From: Synergistetes bacterium ADurb.Bin155
GTDB taxonomy: Bacteria > Synergistota > Synergistia > Synergistales > Thermovirgaceae
NCBI GenBank assembly: GCA_002070395.1
Contig: MWDE01000002.1
Span: forward strand, 82,831-146,830
DNA: 64,000 bases
Reading direction: 5' to 3'
In this document: positions 41,824-51,385 of the stretch, piece after piece
How the letters are laid out: every line of letters begins with the position of its first letter
Position numbering within the stretch: the stretch's first letter is position 1
Program-made: the position numbers and the translations under genes
The notes under the pieces: generated by a model
Told to the model about the DNA's origin: nothing
Seen by the model: only the letters and a program-made list of their open reading frames with translations
The model's database searches: none

Positions 41824-42558
41824 ATGAGACTCGATGTAGAGCTTGAGGGTTTTTCAGGGCCGCTCGATGTGCTCTGCCATCTTGTCGAGTCAGGGGGCAT
41901 AAGCGCCTCAGGAATAAGCGTCAGCCAATTGATCAGGGTGTATTCCGAATTTTTGATCGAGAACGAGAGGGCGACTATCAACGAGATGGCCGCCTTTTTC
42001 TCCCTTATCGCCCGGCTTTTGCTTGGTAAACTCAAGGCCCTTCTGCCTCCTTCCCCCGGGAATGAGCAAGCCGAGTTTGAAAGAGGATCCGAGGCCGAGT
42101 TGATCGAAAGCGTCCTGGAAAGGTACAGACCTTACAGGGCGGCGGCGGCCGGCCTGGCGGGAATGATGCAAGCCCGGGGGCGCAGTTTCACCAGGGGCGG
42201 TTCTGAGGAAGGTCCCCCCTGGTTCGACCTGGGCGACCTCTATTCGCTTTGCATGGTGTGGTGGGAGATGGTTCGCCGGAGACGAGAAGGCGCCGGTGCC
42301 GCGCCCGCGGTTCTCGAAGAGGAATGGGACGGCATTCCAACGGTGACCCCGGAGGAGGAGCAGGTAGAGAAAAGAATGGTGGAGATCGAAATACTGCTCT
42401 CGAGCAAAGGGAGCCTTCAAATGAGCGAGGTCTTCGGGACCGTTTTTTCAAGGCAGGCTTTCGTGGTGACCTTCCTGGCTATCCTTGAAATGGCCAGGCT
42501 GGGGAGAGTCCACCTGGTCCAGGAGGTTCTTTTTGGTGACGTCCGGTTATCGCGGTGA
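41824..42558 (+). CDS. scpA: Segregation and condensation protein A
   Basis: ScpA is the kleisin subunit of the SMC complex. The N-terminus FSGPLDVLCHLVE and the segment INEMAAFFSLIARLLLGKLKALLP are typical. The 244 residues end with a winged-helix region that contacts SMC. scpB starts within its last 23 nt. Confidence 0.93.
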   Translation: MRLDVELEGFSGPLDVLCHLVESGGISASGISVSQLIRVYSEFLIENERATINEMAAFFSLIARLLLGKLKALLPPSPGNEQAEFERGSEAELIESVLERYRPYRAAAAGLAGMMQARGRSFTRGGSEEGPPWFDLGDLYSLCMVWWEMVRRRREGAGAAPAVLEEEWDGIPTVTPEEEQVEKRMVEIEILLSSKGSLQMSEVFGTVFSRQAFVVTFLAILEMARLGRVHLVQEVLFGDVRLSR

Positions 42559-43126
42559 AAATCCCCTTTCTCCGATAGCAAGGGCCGTTGAGGCCGTCCT
42601 CTTCGTCGCTGTCCAGCCCGTGGGCGTAAAGGAACTGGCTTCAGTCACGGGATCGACGGAGGAGGTCGTGGCCGGAGCTCTCGAGGAGATAAAGGAAAGG
42701 TATCGAGATTGCCATGGACTCCGCCTTTTGAATATAGCCGGCGGGTGGTCGATGGCCACTTCCCCTGAACAGGAGGAAGTGGTCACACTGTTTCGTGACG
42801 TGGCGCTCTCCCAGAGGGTGCGGTTAAGCAAGGCGGCCCTAGAAACCCTCGCCGTTGTCGCCTACTCGCAGCCTACAACACGGTCGGAGATCGAAGAGAT
42901 CAGGGGGGTCAGGTCCGAAAGGGTACTCGATACACTTCTCGGCCATGGTCTAATAAAGGTGGCCGGGAGGAGGAAAGGTTCGGGAACACCGCTGCTTTAT
43001 CGAACTACTGATTCGTTCCTCTCACTCTTCGGGCTCAACTCGATATCGGACCTACCAACCCTCGAGGAGATGCAGGATATTCTTCCTGTAGACGAAATGT
43101 CCGATGACGGGGGAAGGGATATATGA
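42536..43126 (+). CDS. scpB: Segregation and condensation protein B
   Basis: ScpB pairs with ScpA. The protein has the two winged-helix halves, with ARAVEAVLFVAVQPV near the start, and LETLAVVAYSQPTTRSEIEEIRGV in the second half. GTG 42536 is preceded by AGGAGG at 9 nt and gives 196 residues; the longer frame overlapping scpA has no such site. The next gene overlaps the stop by 4 nt. Confidence 0.93.
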   Translation: MTSGYRGENPLSPIARAVEAVLFVAVQPVGVKELASVTGSTEEVVAGALEEIKERYRDCHGLRLLNIAGGWSMATSPEQEEVVTLFRDVALSQRVRLSKAALETLAVVAYSQPTTRSEIEEIRGVRSERVLDTLLGHGLIKVAGRRKGSGTPLLYRTTDSFLSLFGLNSISDLPTLEEMQDILPVDEMSDDGGRDI

Positions 43127-43854
43127 TCGAGAAGCAACGGATAAACAGATTTTTGGCCTCCTGCGGCGTATGTTCAAGAAGGAAGGCGGACCTGCTGGTT
43201 AAAGAGGGGAGGGTCACGGTGAACGGGGAGACCTGTGTCGATCCTTCCCGAGTCATCGATCCCGACAGGGATGCCGTAAGTGTCGATGGGGAAAAACTCG
43301 CCCTCCAGGAGAAATTGTACCTTGCCCTGAATAAACCGAAGGGGTGCGTCTGTTCCGTTTCTGACCGGTTCACCCGGACGATCTTGGAATTGCTGCCCCC
43401 AGACTACCGCGCAAAGGGCCTTTATCCGGTCGGCAGGCTGGATAAGGAAAGCGAAGGTCTCTTGATACTGACCAACGATGGCGCCTTGGCCCAGAGGATA
43501 CTCCATCCCGGGAAGCACGTCCCAAAAACTTACCAGGTCCTGCTGGACACCGCTGTTTCCGAAGATTTTATTGATTCCCTTTCGAGGGGGACCGTGATCG
43601 CAGGAAGGCTGGTGACGCCGGTGGAGGTCGCACTCATGGAGAAAACGCCCAAAGGGCGCTGGGTTTCTATCACCCTTTCGGAGGGTTTGAAGAGAGAGAT
43701 CAGGATCATGGCGTCCACCAGGGGCTTCAGGGTGGAAAGGCTTGTCCGGACCAGGATCGGACAGCTCGAATTGAAGTGGCTAAAACCGGGGAAATTTGTC
43801 TCCCTCGAGGGAGAGACGCTCCTGGACATGATCATTCACGGCGGTGCCGTGTAG
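43123..43854 (+). CDS. rluB: Pseudouridine synthase, RsuA/RluB family
   Basis: The N-terminal S4 RNA-binding domain (INRFLASCGVCSRRKADLLV) is followed by the synthase domain with the catalytic Asp in GRLDKESEGLLILTNDG and the conserved KTYQV. The family modifies U2605-type sites in 23S rRNA or U516 in 16S rRNA. Position between scpB and cmk is the common RluB context. It is 243 residues long. Confidence 0.9.
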   Translation: MIEKQRINRFLASCGVCSRRKADLLVKEGRVTVNGETCVDPSRVIDPDRDAVSVDGEKLALQEKLYLALNKPKGCVCSVSDRFTRTILELLPPDYRAKGLYPVGRLDKESEGLLILTNDGALAQRILHPGKHVPKTYQVLLDTAVSEDFIDSLSRGTVIAGRLVTPVEVALMEKTPKGRWVSITLSEGLKREIRIMASTRGFRVERLVRTRIGQLELKWLKPGKFVSLEGETLLDMIIHGGAV

Positions 43855-43871
43855 GGTAGAGGGGATTTTCG

Positions 43872-44552
43872 ATGAGAATCTACTGTCATTATGGCAGCAA
43901 TGTCATCACCCTTGACGGCCCCGCCGGTGCCGGGAAGAGCACCATCGCAAGGCTGCTGGCCGATAGGCTGGGTTGCGAATACCTGGACACCGGCGCCTTG
44001 TATCGGGCGGTGACACTTTTTCTCTTAACGAGGTCCATTGGAACCACCGAGGAAGAAAAGATCTCCATGGCTTTGAAGGAATGCGTCGTCTCCCTTGAGG
44101 GAGGTAAGGTGTTCATAGACGACCGGGACGTCACGCAGAAGATCCGTTCCCCGGAAGTGGATCGGGCCGTTTCCGCCTACTCCGCGCTCTCCGCTGTGAG
44201 GGATTTCCTGTTGGAGACCCAGAGGAGGACCGCCAAGGGCAGAAAGGTCGTCGCCGAGGGAAGAGACATGGGGAGCGTGGTCTTTCCCGAGGCGTCCTTC
44301 AAGTTCTTCCTGGATGCCAGGGTTGAAGTCAGGGCCGCCAGGAGGTGGGAAGAACTGAAGGCTAGGGGTGAAGTGATAACCTTTGAAGAGGTTAAGACTC
44401 AGCTTTCCAGGCGGGACGAGCTGGATAGCGGGAGGGAGCTCTCACCCTTGAGAGTCCCTGAAGAAGCCAAAGTCATCGATACTTCGGAAAAAACGGTCGA
44501 CGAAGTCATAGGTGAGATCCTGGCTGTAATGGCAGGCAGAAGGAGCTGTTGA
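43872..44552 (+). CDS. cmk: Cytidylate kinase
   Basis: Cmk phosphorylates CMP and dCMP. Walker A is DGPAGAGKSTIA near residues 15-26, followed by the substrate segment YLDTGALYRAV and the AEGRDMGSVVFP loop. It is 226 residues long, the usual bacterial size, and followed by plsC. Confidence 0.95.
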   Translation: MRIYCHYGSNVITLDGPAGAGKSTIARLLADRLGCEYLDTGALYRAVTLFLLTRSIGTTEEEKISMALKECVVSLEGGKVFIDDRDVTQKIRSPEVDRAVSAYSALSAVRDFLLETQRRTAKGRKVVAEGRDMGSVVFPEASFKFFLDARVEVRAARRWEELKARGEVITFEEVKTQLSRRDELDSGRELSPLRVPEEAKVIDTSEKTVDEVIGEILAVMAGRRSC

Positions 44553-44580
44553 ACATAGAATGACCCCGGGAGGTCCCAAC

Positions 44581-45216
44581 TTGAGAGTGCTTTTTTACTG
44601 GATCGTAGCCTTTTTTTTCAGGATAGTGATGAAGGTCTATAACAGGGTAACGGTGAGGGGTCTCGATAGGGCGCTGACCGTTGCCCCCCCGGTCATTATT
44701 GCGGCAAACCACTGCAGCAACCTGGATCCCATCGTGATCGGCGCTTTTTTCCCGAGGAGGCTAAGGTACTTGGCGAAATCAGAACTATTCCGGTTCCTGC
44801 CCCTAGGACTTGCCATCAAGGCCCTGGGGGCCGTCCCAGCCAACAGGGAGGACCTGCAGGGTTCCGCAGGGGCCGTGAAGTTCCTGATCGAAAGGCTCCA
44901 GGCCGGTGAAGATATTCTGCTCTTTCCTGAAGGTCAGAGGAGTACGGACGGAAGGATCCAGCCCCTGGAACAGGGAGTGGGACTCCTTGCGGCAAGGACC
45001 GGTGCCCCCGTGATCCCCGCCTATATCCATGGGACCTTTGAGGCGATGCCTCGTGGTTCCCGGGCTTGCAGGCCCGTAAAGATCTTCCTCTCCTTCGGAG
45101 AGCCCCTTTACCCGGCATCGCTGGGATCGAAGGAGGTTTCCTCAAAGGACCTGAGGAGGGCCGTAACCGACCTCCTTGAAGCTTCACTCAAGGAACTGGA
45201 GGCGGTTAATCTTTGA
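44581..45216 (+). CDS. plsC: 1-acyl-sn-glycerol-3-phosphate acyltransferase (PlsC family)
   Basis: This membrane-associated acyltransferase makes phosphatidate. The catalytic motif is NHCSNLDP, followed by FPEGQRS and VIPAYIHGT. The N-terminal hydrophobic helix anchors it. TTG 44581 has GGGAGG at 8 nt; ATG 44560 has only a distant AAGGAG and is less likely. The protein is about 211 residues. hflX begins inside its stop. Confidence 0.92.
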   Translation: MRVLFYWIVAFFFRIVMKVYNRVTVRGLDRALTVAPPVIIAANHCSNLDPIVIGAFFPRRLRYLAKSELFRFLPLGLAIKALGAVPANREDLQGSAGAVKFLIERLQAGEDILLFPEGQRSTDGRIQPLEQGVGLLAARTGAPVIPAYIHGTFEAMPRGSRACRPVKIFLSFGEPLYPASLGSKEVSSKDLRRAVTDLLEASLKELEAVNL

Positions 45217-46334
45217 TCGAACTACAGCGATCACCTTTCCAAAAAGCTTTTCTGGTCGGACTGGACATGGGCTGCAAGGAAGCCGGCCCCGGCACCCTGG
45301 AAGAAATGACCCTTCTCCTGGAAAATCTCGGGATAACCTGCGCGGGCAAAACCATCCAGCGCCGTTCGGAGCCGGATCCCGGTTACTTCGTGGGGCCAGG
45401 CAAGGCGGAACTGATTGGGACCGAGGCCAAGGATCTCCAAGCGGGGCTCGTTGTCGTGGACGGAATCCTCTCTCCCGGCCAGGCGGGGGCCCTGGCCCGA
45501 GTGGTGGGACTCCCCGTCTGGGACAGGCCCTTGGTCATCATGAAGATCTTCGAGGACAGGGCCCAGACGGAAGAGGCTAAACTCCAGGTAGAACTGGCCC
45601 GATGCAGATACGAGATACCCCTGCTTAAAGGGCTTGGGCTGCAGATGTCGCGACCCGGGGGTGGAATAGGGACCAGGGGGCCGGGTGAGACGGAGTTTGA
45701 GAGGCACAGGAGAAAGCTGGCAAGAAGGATCCGTGAGATAAACAAGAAGATCGAGGCCATAAGAGATAGGAGGGAAAGCCAGCGGAAACGAAGGACGAGG
45801 GCTGGTCTCGCCACCATAGCCCTCGCGGGTTACACAAACAGCGGCAAATCAACGCTCCTCAGGAGGCTTTCGGGAGACCATGACCTTCAAGTCGCCGATA
45901 AGCTTTTTTCAACCCTCGACCCTTTCGTCCGAAGGGTTAGGCTCGCTGGGGGCGCTGCCGTCCTTTTCACCGACACCGTAGGTTTCATAAGAAACCTGCC
46001 GCCCGTGCTGGTGACAGCCTTCCGTGCCACCCTGGAGGAGATCACGGCGGCGGACCTTATCGTCCTCTTGGCGGACGCCACCTCCGGGAGATTTGAGGAA
46101 GACCTGGCCGTGGTGGAGGAGACGCTGGCCTCCATAGGGGCAGGGACTATCCCAAGAATAATAGCCATAAACAAGGCGGATAGGGTTGACACCGATACAA
46201 TGATAAACCTCAGGACCCTGGCCGGGAGGTCGGGTGACAGGGTCGTTACCATCAGCGCCCTTACGGGTGAGAACACCCCGGAACTCCTCGATGTTGTGGG
46301 GGAGATGCTTTTTCCGGGCCGAAAGGAGGAGTGA
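45213..46334 (+). CDS. hflX: GTPase HflX
   Basis: HflX is a ribosome-splitting GTPase. The N-terminal HflX domain carries GGGIGTRGPGE and a coiled-coil linker (about residues 165-195). Then come the P-loop AGYTNSGKSTLLRRL, DTVGFIRNLP and NKAD. The start is TTG with GGAGGCGG upstream and overlaps the plsC stop by 4 nt. At 373 residues it is slightly short, with a small C-terminal part. Confidence 0.94.
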   Translation: MIELQRSPFQKAFLVGLDMGCKEAGPGTLEEMTLLLENLGITCAGKTIQRRSEPDPGYFVGPGKAELIGTEAKDLQAGLVVVDGILSPGQAGALARVVGLPVWDRPLVIMKIFEDRAQTEEAKLQVELARCRYEIPLLKGLGLQMSRPGGGIGTRGPGETEFERHRRKLARRIREINKKIEAIRDRRESQRKRRTRAGLATIALAGYTNSGKSTLLRRLSGDHDLQVADKLFSTLDPFVRRVRLAGGAAVLFTDTVGFIRNLPPVLVTAFRATLEEITAADLIVLLADATSGRFEEDLAVVEETLASIGAGTIPRIIAINKADRVDTDTMINLRTLAGRSGDRVVTISALTGENTPELLDVVGEMLFPGRKEE

Positions 46335-46342
46335 GGAGATCG

Positions 46343-47227
46343 ATGAAAAGCATGACAGGATTCAGCAGGACGGTGGTGAAGGGAGACCTTTTCTCGATCA
46401 ACCTGGAGATATCGAGCTTGAATCACAGGAACCAGGAGATAACCGTGAGACTCCCAAGGGAGTTGTCCCTTCTGGAGCCCCAGATCCAGCAGAGCATGAG
46501 GGCCGCCTCTAGGAGGGGCAAAATACAGGTGAGGATTGACATCACCTGGGACTCTGCCGCCAACTCCTCGAGAATAGAACCCGAGATACTGAAAGGCTAT
46601 GTAAAAGAACTGGACCATATCAGGCGGGAACTGGGGTTGAAGGGAGAGCTGGATTTGGGGTCCCTTTTGTCACTCCCCGGCGTCCTTTCCTCCCGAGAGC
46701 TGGATACCCCCGAACTTGAGGATATTCTCGGCGATGCGGTGAGGAACGCCCTGGAAAAGGGTATCCAGGAATGGGATTCCATGAGGGCGAAGGAAGGGGA
46801 TCATCTCAAGGAAGCGGTCCTCGATTCGCTGGAGACGTACCAGGAGACGGCCGAGGCGATCAGGGAAAAGTGGAGCCTTTCCCGTGACAGGGCTCTTAAT
46901 GCCCAAAAAGACAGGATCAGACAGATCCTCGAAACTGACGGAGCCTGTGTTGATGAGAACCGTATAGCCCAGGAGATAGTCCTCGCCGCCGACAAATGGG
47001 ATGTAACGGAGGAACTCGCCAGGTCTTCGAGCCACGTGGATAAATTCCTCGGCTTGGTCCATAATAATGAAGTCTCCGGGAAAACCCTCGATTTCCTGCT
47101 CCAGGAGATGAACCGGGAGGTCAACACGATCGCCTCGAAGGTGCAGGATTCGGAAGTAAGATGGTTGGTCGTTGAAGCCAAGGGCTTCCTGGAAAGGATC
47201 AGGGAACTGGTCCAGAACGTGGAGTGA
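46343..47227 (+). CDS. yicC: YicC family endoribonuclease
   Basis: The protein begins MKSMTGFSR, the classic YicC start, with the conserved [12 protein letters not shown] segment. The C-terminal DUF1732 part ends with [17 protein letters not shown]. YicC proteins are RNases. ATG 46343 is preferred over 46331 because the family starts there and GAGG lies upstream. It begins the common yicC-remA-gmk-rpoZ-coaBC-priA order. Confidence 0.92.
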   Translation: MKSMTGFSRTVVKGDLFSINLEISSLNHRNQEITVRLPRELSLLEPQIQQSMRAASRRGKIQVRIDITWDSAANSSRIEPEILKGYVKELDHIRRELGLKGELDLGSLLSLPGVLSSRELDTPELEDILGDAVRNALEKGIQEWDSMRAKEGDHLKEAVLDSLETYQETAEAIREKWSLSRDRALNAQKDRIRQILETDGACVDENRIAQEIVLAADKWDVTEELARSSSHVDKFLGLVHNNEVSGKTLDFLLQEMNREVNTIASKVQDSEVRWLVVEAKGFLERIRELVQNVE

Positions 47228-47231
47228 GGCC

Positions 47232-47498
47232 ATGGGTTATAACCTTTTACACATAGGTTTCGGTAATATGCTAGTGGTCGAGAGGGTCGTGGCCATTGTC
47301 CATCCCTCGTCGGCACCCATCAAGCGTCTGAAGGACGAGGCAAGAAGCCAGGGCAAGCTTATCGATGCCACCGAGGGAAGGAAGACCAGGGCCATCCTTA
47401 TCACCGACAGCGATCACGTGGTCCTGTCGGCGATACAGCCTGAGACCATCGTCGTCAGGTTTGAGGGCAAGGAAAAGGAGGGTGACCCCGATCGCTAA
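47232..47498 (+). CDS. remA: RemA/DUF370 family DNA-binding regulator
   Basis: This 88-residue protein matches the RemA family: [39 protein letters not shown], and the [12 protein letters not shown] tail. In Bacillus, RemA activates matrix genes and forms DNA-wrapping rings. Its use outside Firmicutes is unknown. ATG 47232 follows yicC by 4 nt; gmk overlaps its end. Confidence 0.9.
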   Translation: MGYNLLHIGFGNMLVVERVVAIVHPSSAPIKRLKDEARSQGKLIDATEGRKTRAILITDSDHVVLSAIQPETIVVRFEGKEKEGDPDR

Positions 47499-48078
47499 GG
47501 GACGACTTTTCGTGATCTCGGGGCCGAGCGGTGTAGGGAAGGGCACCCTCAGGAAAGCCCTTTTCAAGTCAGTTCAGGGATTGGAGTACTCCGTCTCCTG
47601 TACTACCAGGGAGCCAAGGAACAGGGAGATCGACGGGGTGGACTATCAATTCATCGACCTCGATCACTTCAAGGATCTTGTCAAAGAGGGACGCTTCCTT
47701 GAGTGGGCCGAAGTACACGGGAACTTTTACGGTACCCTGAAGGAAAACGTGAAAAGGATCCTTGAGAGCGGCCGCGACGCGATCTTGGAGATCGATGTCC
47801 AGGGGGCACTCCAGGTCAAGGAGTCGGAGCCGGGGGCGGTGTTGATCTTTATTATGCCCCCATCGGAGAAAGAGCTTAGGAGCAGGCTTAAAAGGAGGGG
47901 GACCGAGAAAGAGGAAGACCTGAGGAACCGTATCAGTGGGTCCAGGGACGAGATGCTCCTCTCGGCAAGATACGACCACCTGGTCGTCAATGACGATCTC
48001 GGTCGGGCCCTTGAATCATTGAGGAAAATAATAGAGGGCTACCGGGACCCCCAACGATCCCCCAAATCCTTTTCGTGA
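47482..48078 (+). CDS. gmk: Guanylate kinase
   Basis: Gmk phosphorylates GMP. Walker A is [10 protein letters not shown] within [19 protein letters not shown], followed by [17 protein letters not shown] and the [12 protein letters not shown] region. The GTG at 47482 directly abuts AAGGAGG, an unusual spacing, but the family N-terminus begins a few residues later and no other start codon is in frame before the beta strand. It may rely on coupling with remA, which it overlaps by 17 nt. It is 198 residues long. Confidence 0.92.
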   Translation: MTPIAKGRLFVISGPSGVGKGTLRKALFKSVQGLEYSVSCTTREPRNREIDGVDYQFIDLDHFKDLVKEGRFLEWAEVHGNFYGTLKENVKRILESGRDAILEIDVQGALQVKESEPGAVLIFIMPPSEKELRSRLKRRGTEKEEDLRNRISGSRDEMLLSARYDHLVVNDDLGRALESLRKIIEGYRDPQRSPKSFS

Positions 48079-48089
48079 GGTGATAACCC

Positions 48090-48359
48090 GTGACTAATAA
48101 AGCCGAAAGGGCAAATGACCCGTCCATATTGTCCAACAAGTATCTTTTAGCCTGTATCATCGCGAAACGGGCAAGACAACTGAGCGAAAAGAAGGGGCGT
48201 CTGAACCTGGAGGAGGGAGATCTGTATTTTAACCCCATCCAGCAGGCGCTTAGGGAGATCGGCGAGGGCAAGATCATCCTCGAGTTCCCCGAAACTGACC
48301 CCGCGACCACTCCTGAAGGAGACGATAAGGATGACCCTGGGGTGGAAAAAGGATCGTAG
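48090..48359 (+). CDS. rpoZ: RNA polymerase omega subunit
   Basis: RpoZ helps assemble RNA polymerase. The 89-residue protein has the family core SNKYLLACIIAKRARQL with the conserved KR-AR pattern, then NPIQQALREIGEGKI. The start is GTG with GAGGTG upstream. coaBC begins 29 nt before its stop. Confidence 0.85.
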   Translation: MTNKAERANDPSILSNKYLLACIIAKRARQLSEKKGRLNLEEGDLYFNPIQQALREIGEGKIILEFPETDPATTPEGDDKDDPGVEKGS

Positions 48360-49557
48360 ACTTCTCCTCGGGATCTGCGGCGGGATCTCGGCCTACAAGA
48401 CTCCCGAACTCGTCCGGGAGTTCAAGAAGCTCGGTTGGGAAGTCGAAACAGTCCTTACAACTGCAGCGGAAAGGTTCGTTTCACCACTGGTCATTTCGAC
48501 CCTTTCCGGCAGGCGGGCTTGGCTTGAAGAGGACTTCCTCTCCCGCGAAGAGGGTTGGAAGATCCCTCACATCAACCTCGTGGAATGGGCGGACGTTACG
48601 CTGATCGCACCGGCGACAGCCTCCTTTCTCCACAAGGCCGCGTGGGGGGATGCCTCGGACATCCTCTCGGCATCTATCCTGGCGTCTAAAAAACCGGTTT
48701 TAATCTTCCCGGCCATGAACGTTTTCATGTGGGGGCACTGCGCCGTAAGGGAGAACGTTCACCGCTGCAGGGAACTTGGGTATGGGGTTTTCGAACCCGA
48801 GGAAGGCTTCCTTGCTTGCGGTTATGAGGGGAAGGGCCGGCTACCCTCTCCAGGGGTTATAAGGGAAGAGGTTTTAAGGACGCTTGAACCGACAAAAGAC
48901 ATGAAGGGGACCAGGGTTCTGATCACTTCAGGCCCGACAAGAGAGGCTATCGATCCCGTCAGGTTCATCAGCAACTACAGCTCCGGAAAAATGGGGGCCT
49001 CCCTGGCCAGGACTTCCTGGTACCGTGGAGCCGAAGTTACGATGATCACCGGACCCTCCCAGGAACCTCCGCCCCACGGTTCGAGGGTCATAAATGTTGT
49101 ATCGGCCGAAGAGATGTACGAAACCGCCATGTCGGAAGCGCCCTCCCAGGACATAATCGTCATGGCGGCGGCCGTGGGGGACTTCCGCCCCTCTTCATTT
49201 TCGAAGGACAAGATCAAGCGAAAAGGGGAAAAGTCTTTTATTCTGGAAATGAAACAGAACAGGGACATAGCGGCCGCCCTTGGAGCAGCCAGAAAACCAG
49301 GGCAGTTCCTCGTCGGTTTTGCGGCGGAGACCGGCAACGCTATGGAGAACGCCCGCGAAAAATTGGAGAAAAAAAAGCTTGACCAGATCGTGGTCAACGA
49401 AGTCAGTGGCCCAGAGGGAGCCTTTGGGTCCGATAGGAATTCCGTCAGGATCCTCGATAGCGGAGGAGAACTTTTCTCCTCCGAGGGCTCTAAGGATGAG
49501 GTGGCTGAAGCGATCTGGGACGCCGTGGCCCAGGGGCGCAAGGACCACGGCCAGTGA
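48331..49557 (+). CDS. coaBC: Bifunctional phosphopantothenoylcysteine decarboxylase / synthetase
   Basis: CoaBC makes 4'-phosphopantetheine precursors in CoA synthesis. The flavin decarboxylase half has GGISAYKTPELV, catalytic His in PHINL, PAMNVFMW, and the active Cys in FLACGYEGKGRL. The synthetase half starts with TSGPTREAIDPVRFISNYSSG and ends with VNEVSG. At 408 residues it is full length. The CoA pathway gene coaD lies at 59.4 kb. Confidence 0.95.
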   Translation: MTLGWKKDRRLLLGICGGISAYKTPELVREFKKLGWEVETVLTTAAERFVSPLVISTLSGRRAWLEEDFLSREEGWKIPHINLVEWADVTLIAPATASFLHKAAWGDASDILSASILASKKPVLIFPAMNVFMWGHCAVRENVHRCRELGYGVFEPEEGFLACGYEGKGRLPSPGVIREEVLRTLEPTKDMKGTRVLITSGPTREAIDPVRFISNYSSGKMGASLARTSWYRGAEVTMITGPSQEPPPHGSRVINVVSAEEMYETAMSEAPSQDIIVMAAAVGDFRPSSFSKDKIKRKGEKSFILEMKQNRDIAAALGAARKPGQFLVGFAAETGNAMENAREKLEKKKLDQIVVNEVSGPEGAFGSDRNSVRILDSGGELFSSEGSKDEVAEAIWDAVAQGRKDHGQ

Positions 49558-51359
49558 CAGTGTTCCTGGAGGCGATAGTTCCCGGGCCTTGGTGGCATCC
49601 CCTGACCTTTGAATCGGAAAGACCCGCTGAACGCGGCACCAGGCTGTCGGTCCCCGTCGCAGGAAAGTCAAGGATCGGTTTCGCGACGGGGGTAATGGCG
49701 GATTCCCCCCCCCAGGGCGACTTCAAGATCCTGAAAGTGAAGGAGATCATCGATCCCCTCCCCCCGCTGGGCTGGGAGCTTTTTGAGACGGCCCTCCGAG
49801 TGGGTCGGCATTTTCTTTGCGGCCCCGGCGAGGCACTCAAGGTCATCGCTCCGGCGCATATCCTTTCGGGAGAGTTCCGTGGGGAACTTCCGAAGATGGC
49901 CGCGCCCGGTGCGGCCTTCAGTGAGAACTATTGCTTCCTCCCCTTCCTTGGAGACAGGGTGGAAGAGTACAAGAGCCTTCTTCTTTCCCGAGGGGGCGGG
50001 GCTCTTGTCCTTTTCCCAGATCGGGAGGGAGCTTCCACCTTTTGGAAAGGACTCCCGCCGGAGGTAAAAAAAGACGGGGTCTTGTGGACCGATAATTCGG
50101 GTCCTGGCGCCAGGAAGAGGTGGGATCGGGTCAGGATGGGAGACTTCCACCTCGTAGTGGGGTCTCCTTCCGCCGTATTCGCTCCCTTGGTCTCCCTGCA
50201 GACGGTCATTATCGAGGATGAGGGCAACCCCTCTTATTATTCGGAAAGGTTCCCCTTCTTCAATGCCCGGAGCGTAGCCGGTTCCAGGGCCCGCCTCTGG
50301 AAGGGGAATGTCGTCTATGGCGGGAGCATTCCATCGGCTAGGAGCTACCTAAAGGGTCTTTCGCAACCTGCCCCGCCCCAGTCAGAGAAGTACCTGTTCA
50401 TCTCGATGAGGGATGCCAGGAATATGATCGTTCCCGGCGTGAAGGACCCCTTGCCTGTCAGCGACGCGATACTGAACCGCACCTTGGAGGTTGTGCGCGA
50501 CAAGGGGACAACAATCTGGGTGCTGGACAGGAAGGGTTATTCCAGCGGTGTCACCTGTGGTGAATGCGGAAGACCCCTGACCTGCGGAAGTTGCGGCCTC
50601 CCGCTACGCTGGGACGACAACCGTGGGATATTCCGCTGTGGCTTTTGCGGCGAAGAAAAACCCGTCACTGACCTCTGTCCTTTTTGCGGGGGGCGCTCCC
50701 TCCAGGGGTCCAGGCCGGGCCTGGAAGGGGCGAAGATCATAGCGGAAACCGTGCTGGGCAGGGACCTCCCTGTTCACCTGTGGCACGCCGACATCCCTCG
50801 TACTGCCTCCTCCAGGAAAAAGATGATTGAGGACCTGGCGGGTGGGGGCATCGTGGTAGGGTCAAGGAAATCGTTGGAACTGTGCGATCACCTTACCGTT
50901 CCACTGGTATGCTGGCTCGACGCGGATTCTCTCGCGTTGGCTCCCTTTATCGACTCCTCGGTGCGAGCCTTCAGGGCTGTTTGGGAATCGGCCTGGAGGG
51001 GGTGGGGGCACCCGGGAAGGAAGGTCCTCATCCAGAGCCGGCGACCGAGGGCCGGATGGCAGGTTGGCCTTGTGGCGGGTTGGGATCATTTTTGGCCAAG
51101 AGAGCTTGAAGAAAGAAAAAAGCTGGACCTGCCCCCCTGGAAATACCTTGTTGAGATCACCAACCTCGCCGGGAACAAGGAAAGGATCAAGACCGCCCTG
51201 CTTAAGAAGGGCTATGAAGCCCTTGACCCAGGCGGGCCAGAGGGTATGGTCTGGCTCAAGTGCGACGAATTGGATGAATTAAGGGGAACACTGGCACCCT
51301 TTTTCCAGATTTCGGGTTCTCCCAGGGGGTTTCCCAGGATATCCCTCCGGTCTGAATAG
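49554..51359 (+). CDS. priA: PriA-like primosomal protein with degenerate helicase motifs
   Basis: The protein has 601 residues against about 730 for canonical PriA. The zinc region is well kept, with CGECGRPLTCGSCG followed by CGFCG and CPFCGG. The helicase core is degenerate. No Walker A GxGKT is seen where it should be (around LVLFPDREGAS), and the DEEH box is replaced by IEDEGNPSYY. Later parts that contact the replication fork are recognisable (KKLDLPPW). Actinobacteria also carry helicase-dead PriA. It may load the replisome without unwinding. The GTG start overlaps the coaBC stop by 4 nt. Confidence 0.85.
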   Translation: MTVFLEAIVPGPWWHPLTFESERPAERGTRLSVPVAGKSRIGFATGVMADSPPQGDFKILKVKEIIDPLPPLGWELFETALRVGRHFLCGPGEALKVIAPAHILSGEFRGELPKMAAPGAAFSENYCFLPFLGDRVEEYKSLLLSRGGGALVLFPDREGASTFWKGLPPEVKKDGVLWTDNSGPGARKRWDRVRMGDFHLVVGSPSAVFAPLVSLQTVIIEDEGNPSYYSERFPFFNARSVAGSRARLWKGNVVYGGSIPSARSYLKGLSQPAPPQSEKYLFISMRDARNMIVPGVKDPLPVSDAILNRTLEVVRDKGTTIWVLDRKGYSSGVTCGECGRPLTCGSCGLPLRWDDNRGIFRCGFCGEEKPVTDLCPFCGGRSLQGSRPGLEGAKIIAETVLGRDLPVHLWHADIPRTASSRKKMIEDLAGGGIVVGSRKSLELCDHLTVPLVCWLDADSLALAPFIDSSVRAFRAVWESAWRGWGHPGRKVLIQSRRPRAGWQVGLVAGWDHFWPRELEERKKLDLPPWKYLVEITNLAGNKERIKTALLKKGYEALDPGGPEGMVWLKCDELDELRGTLAPFFQISGSPRGFPRISLRSE

Positions 51360-51385
51360 GAGACAAGGAAAGGAAGAGATCGTTC

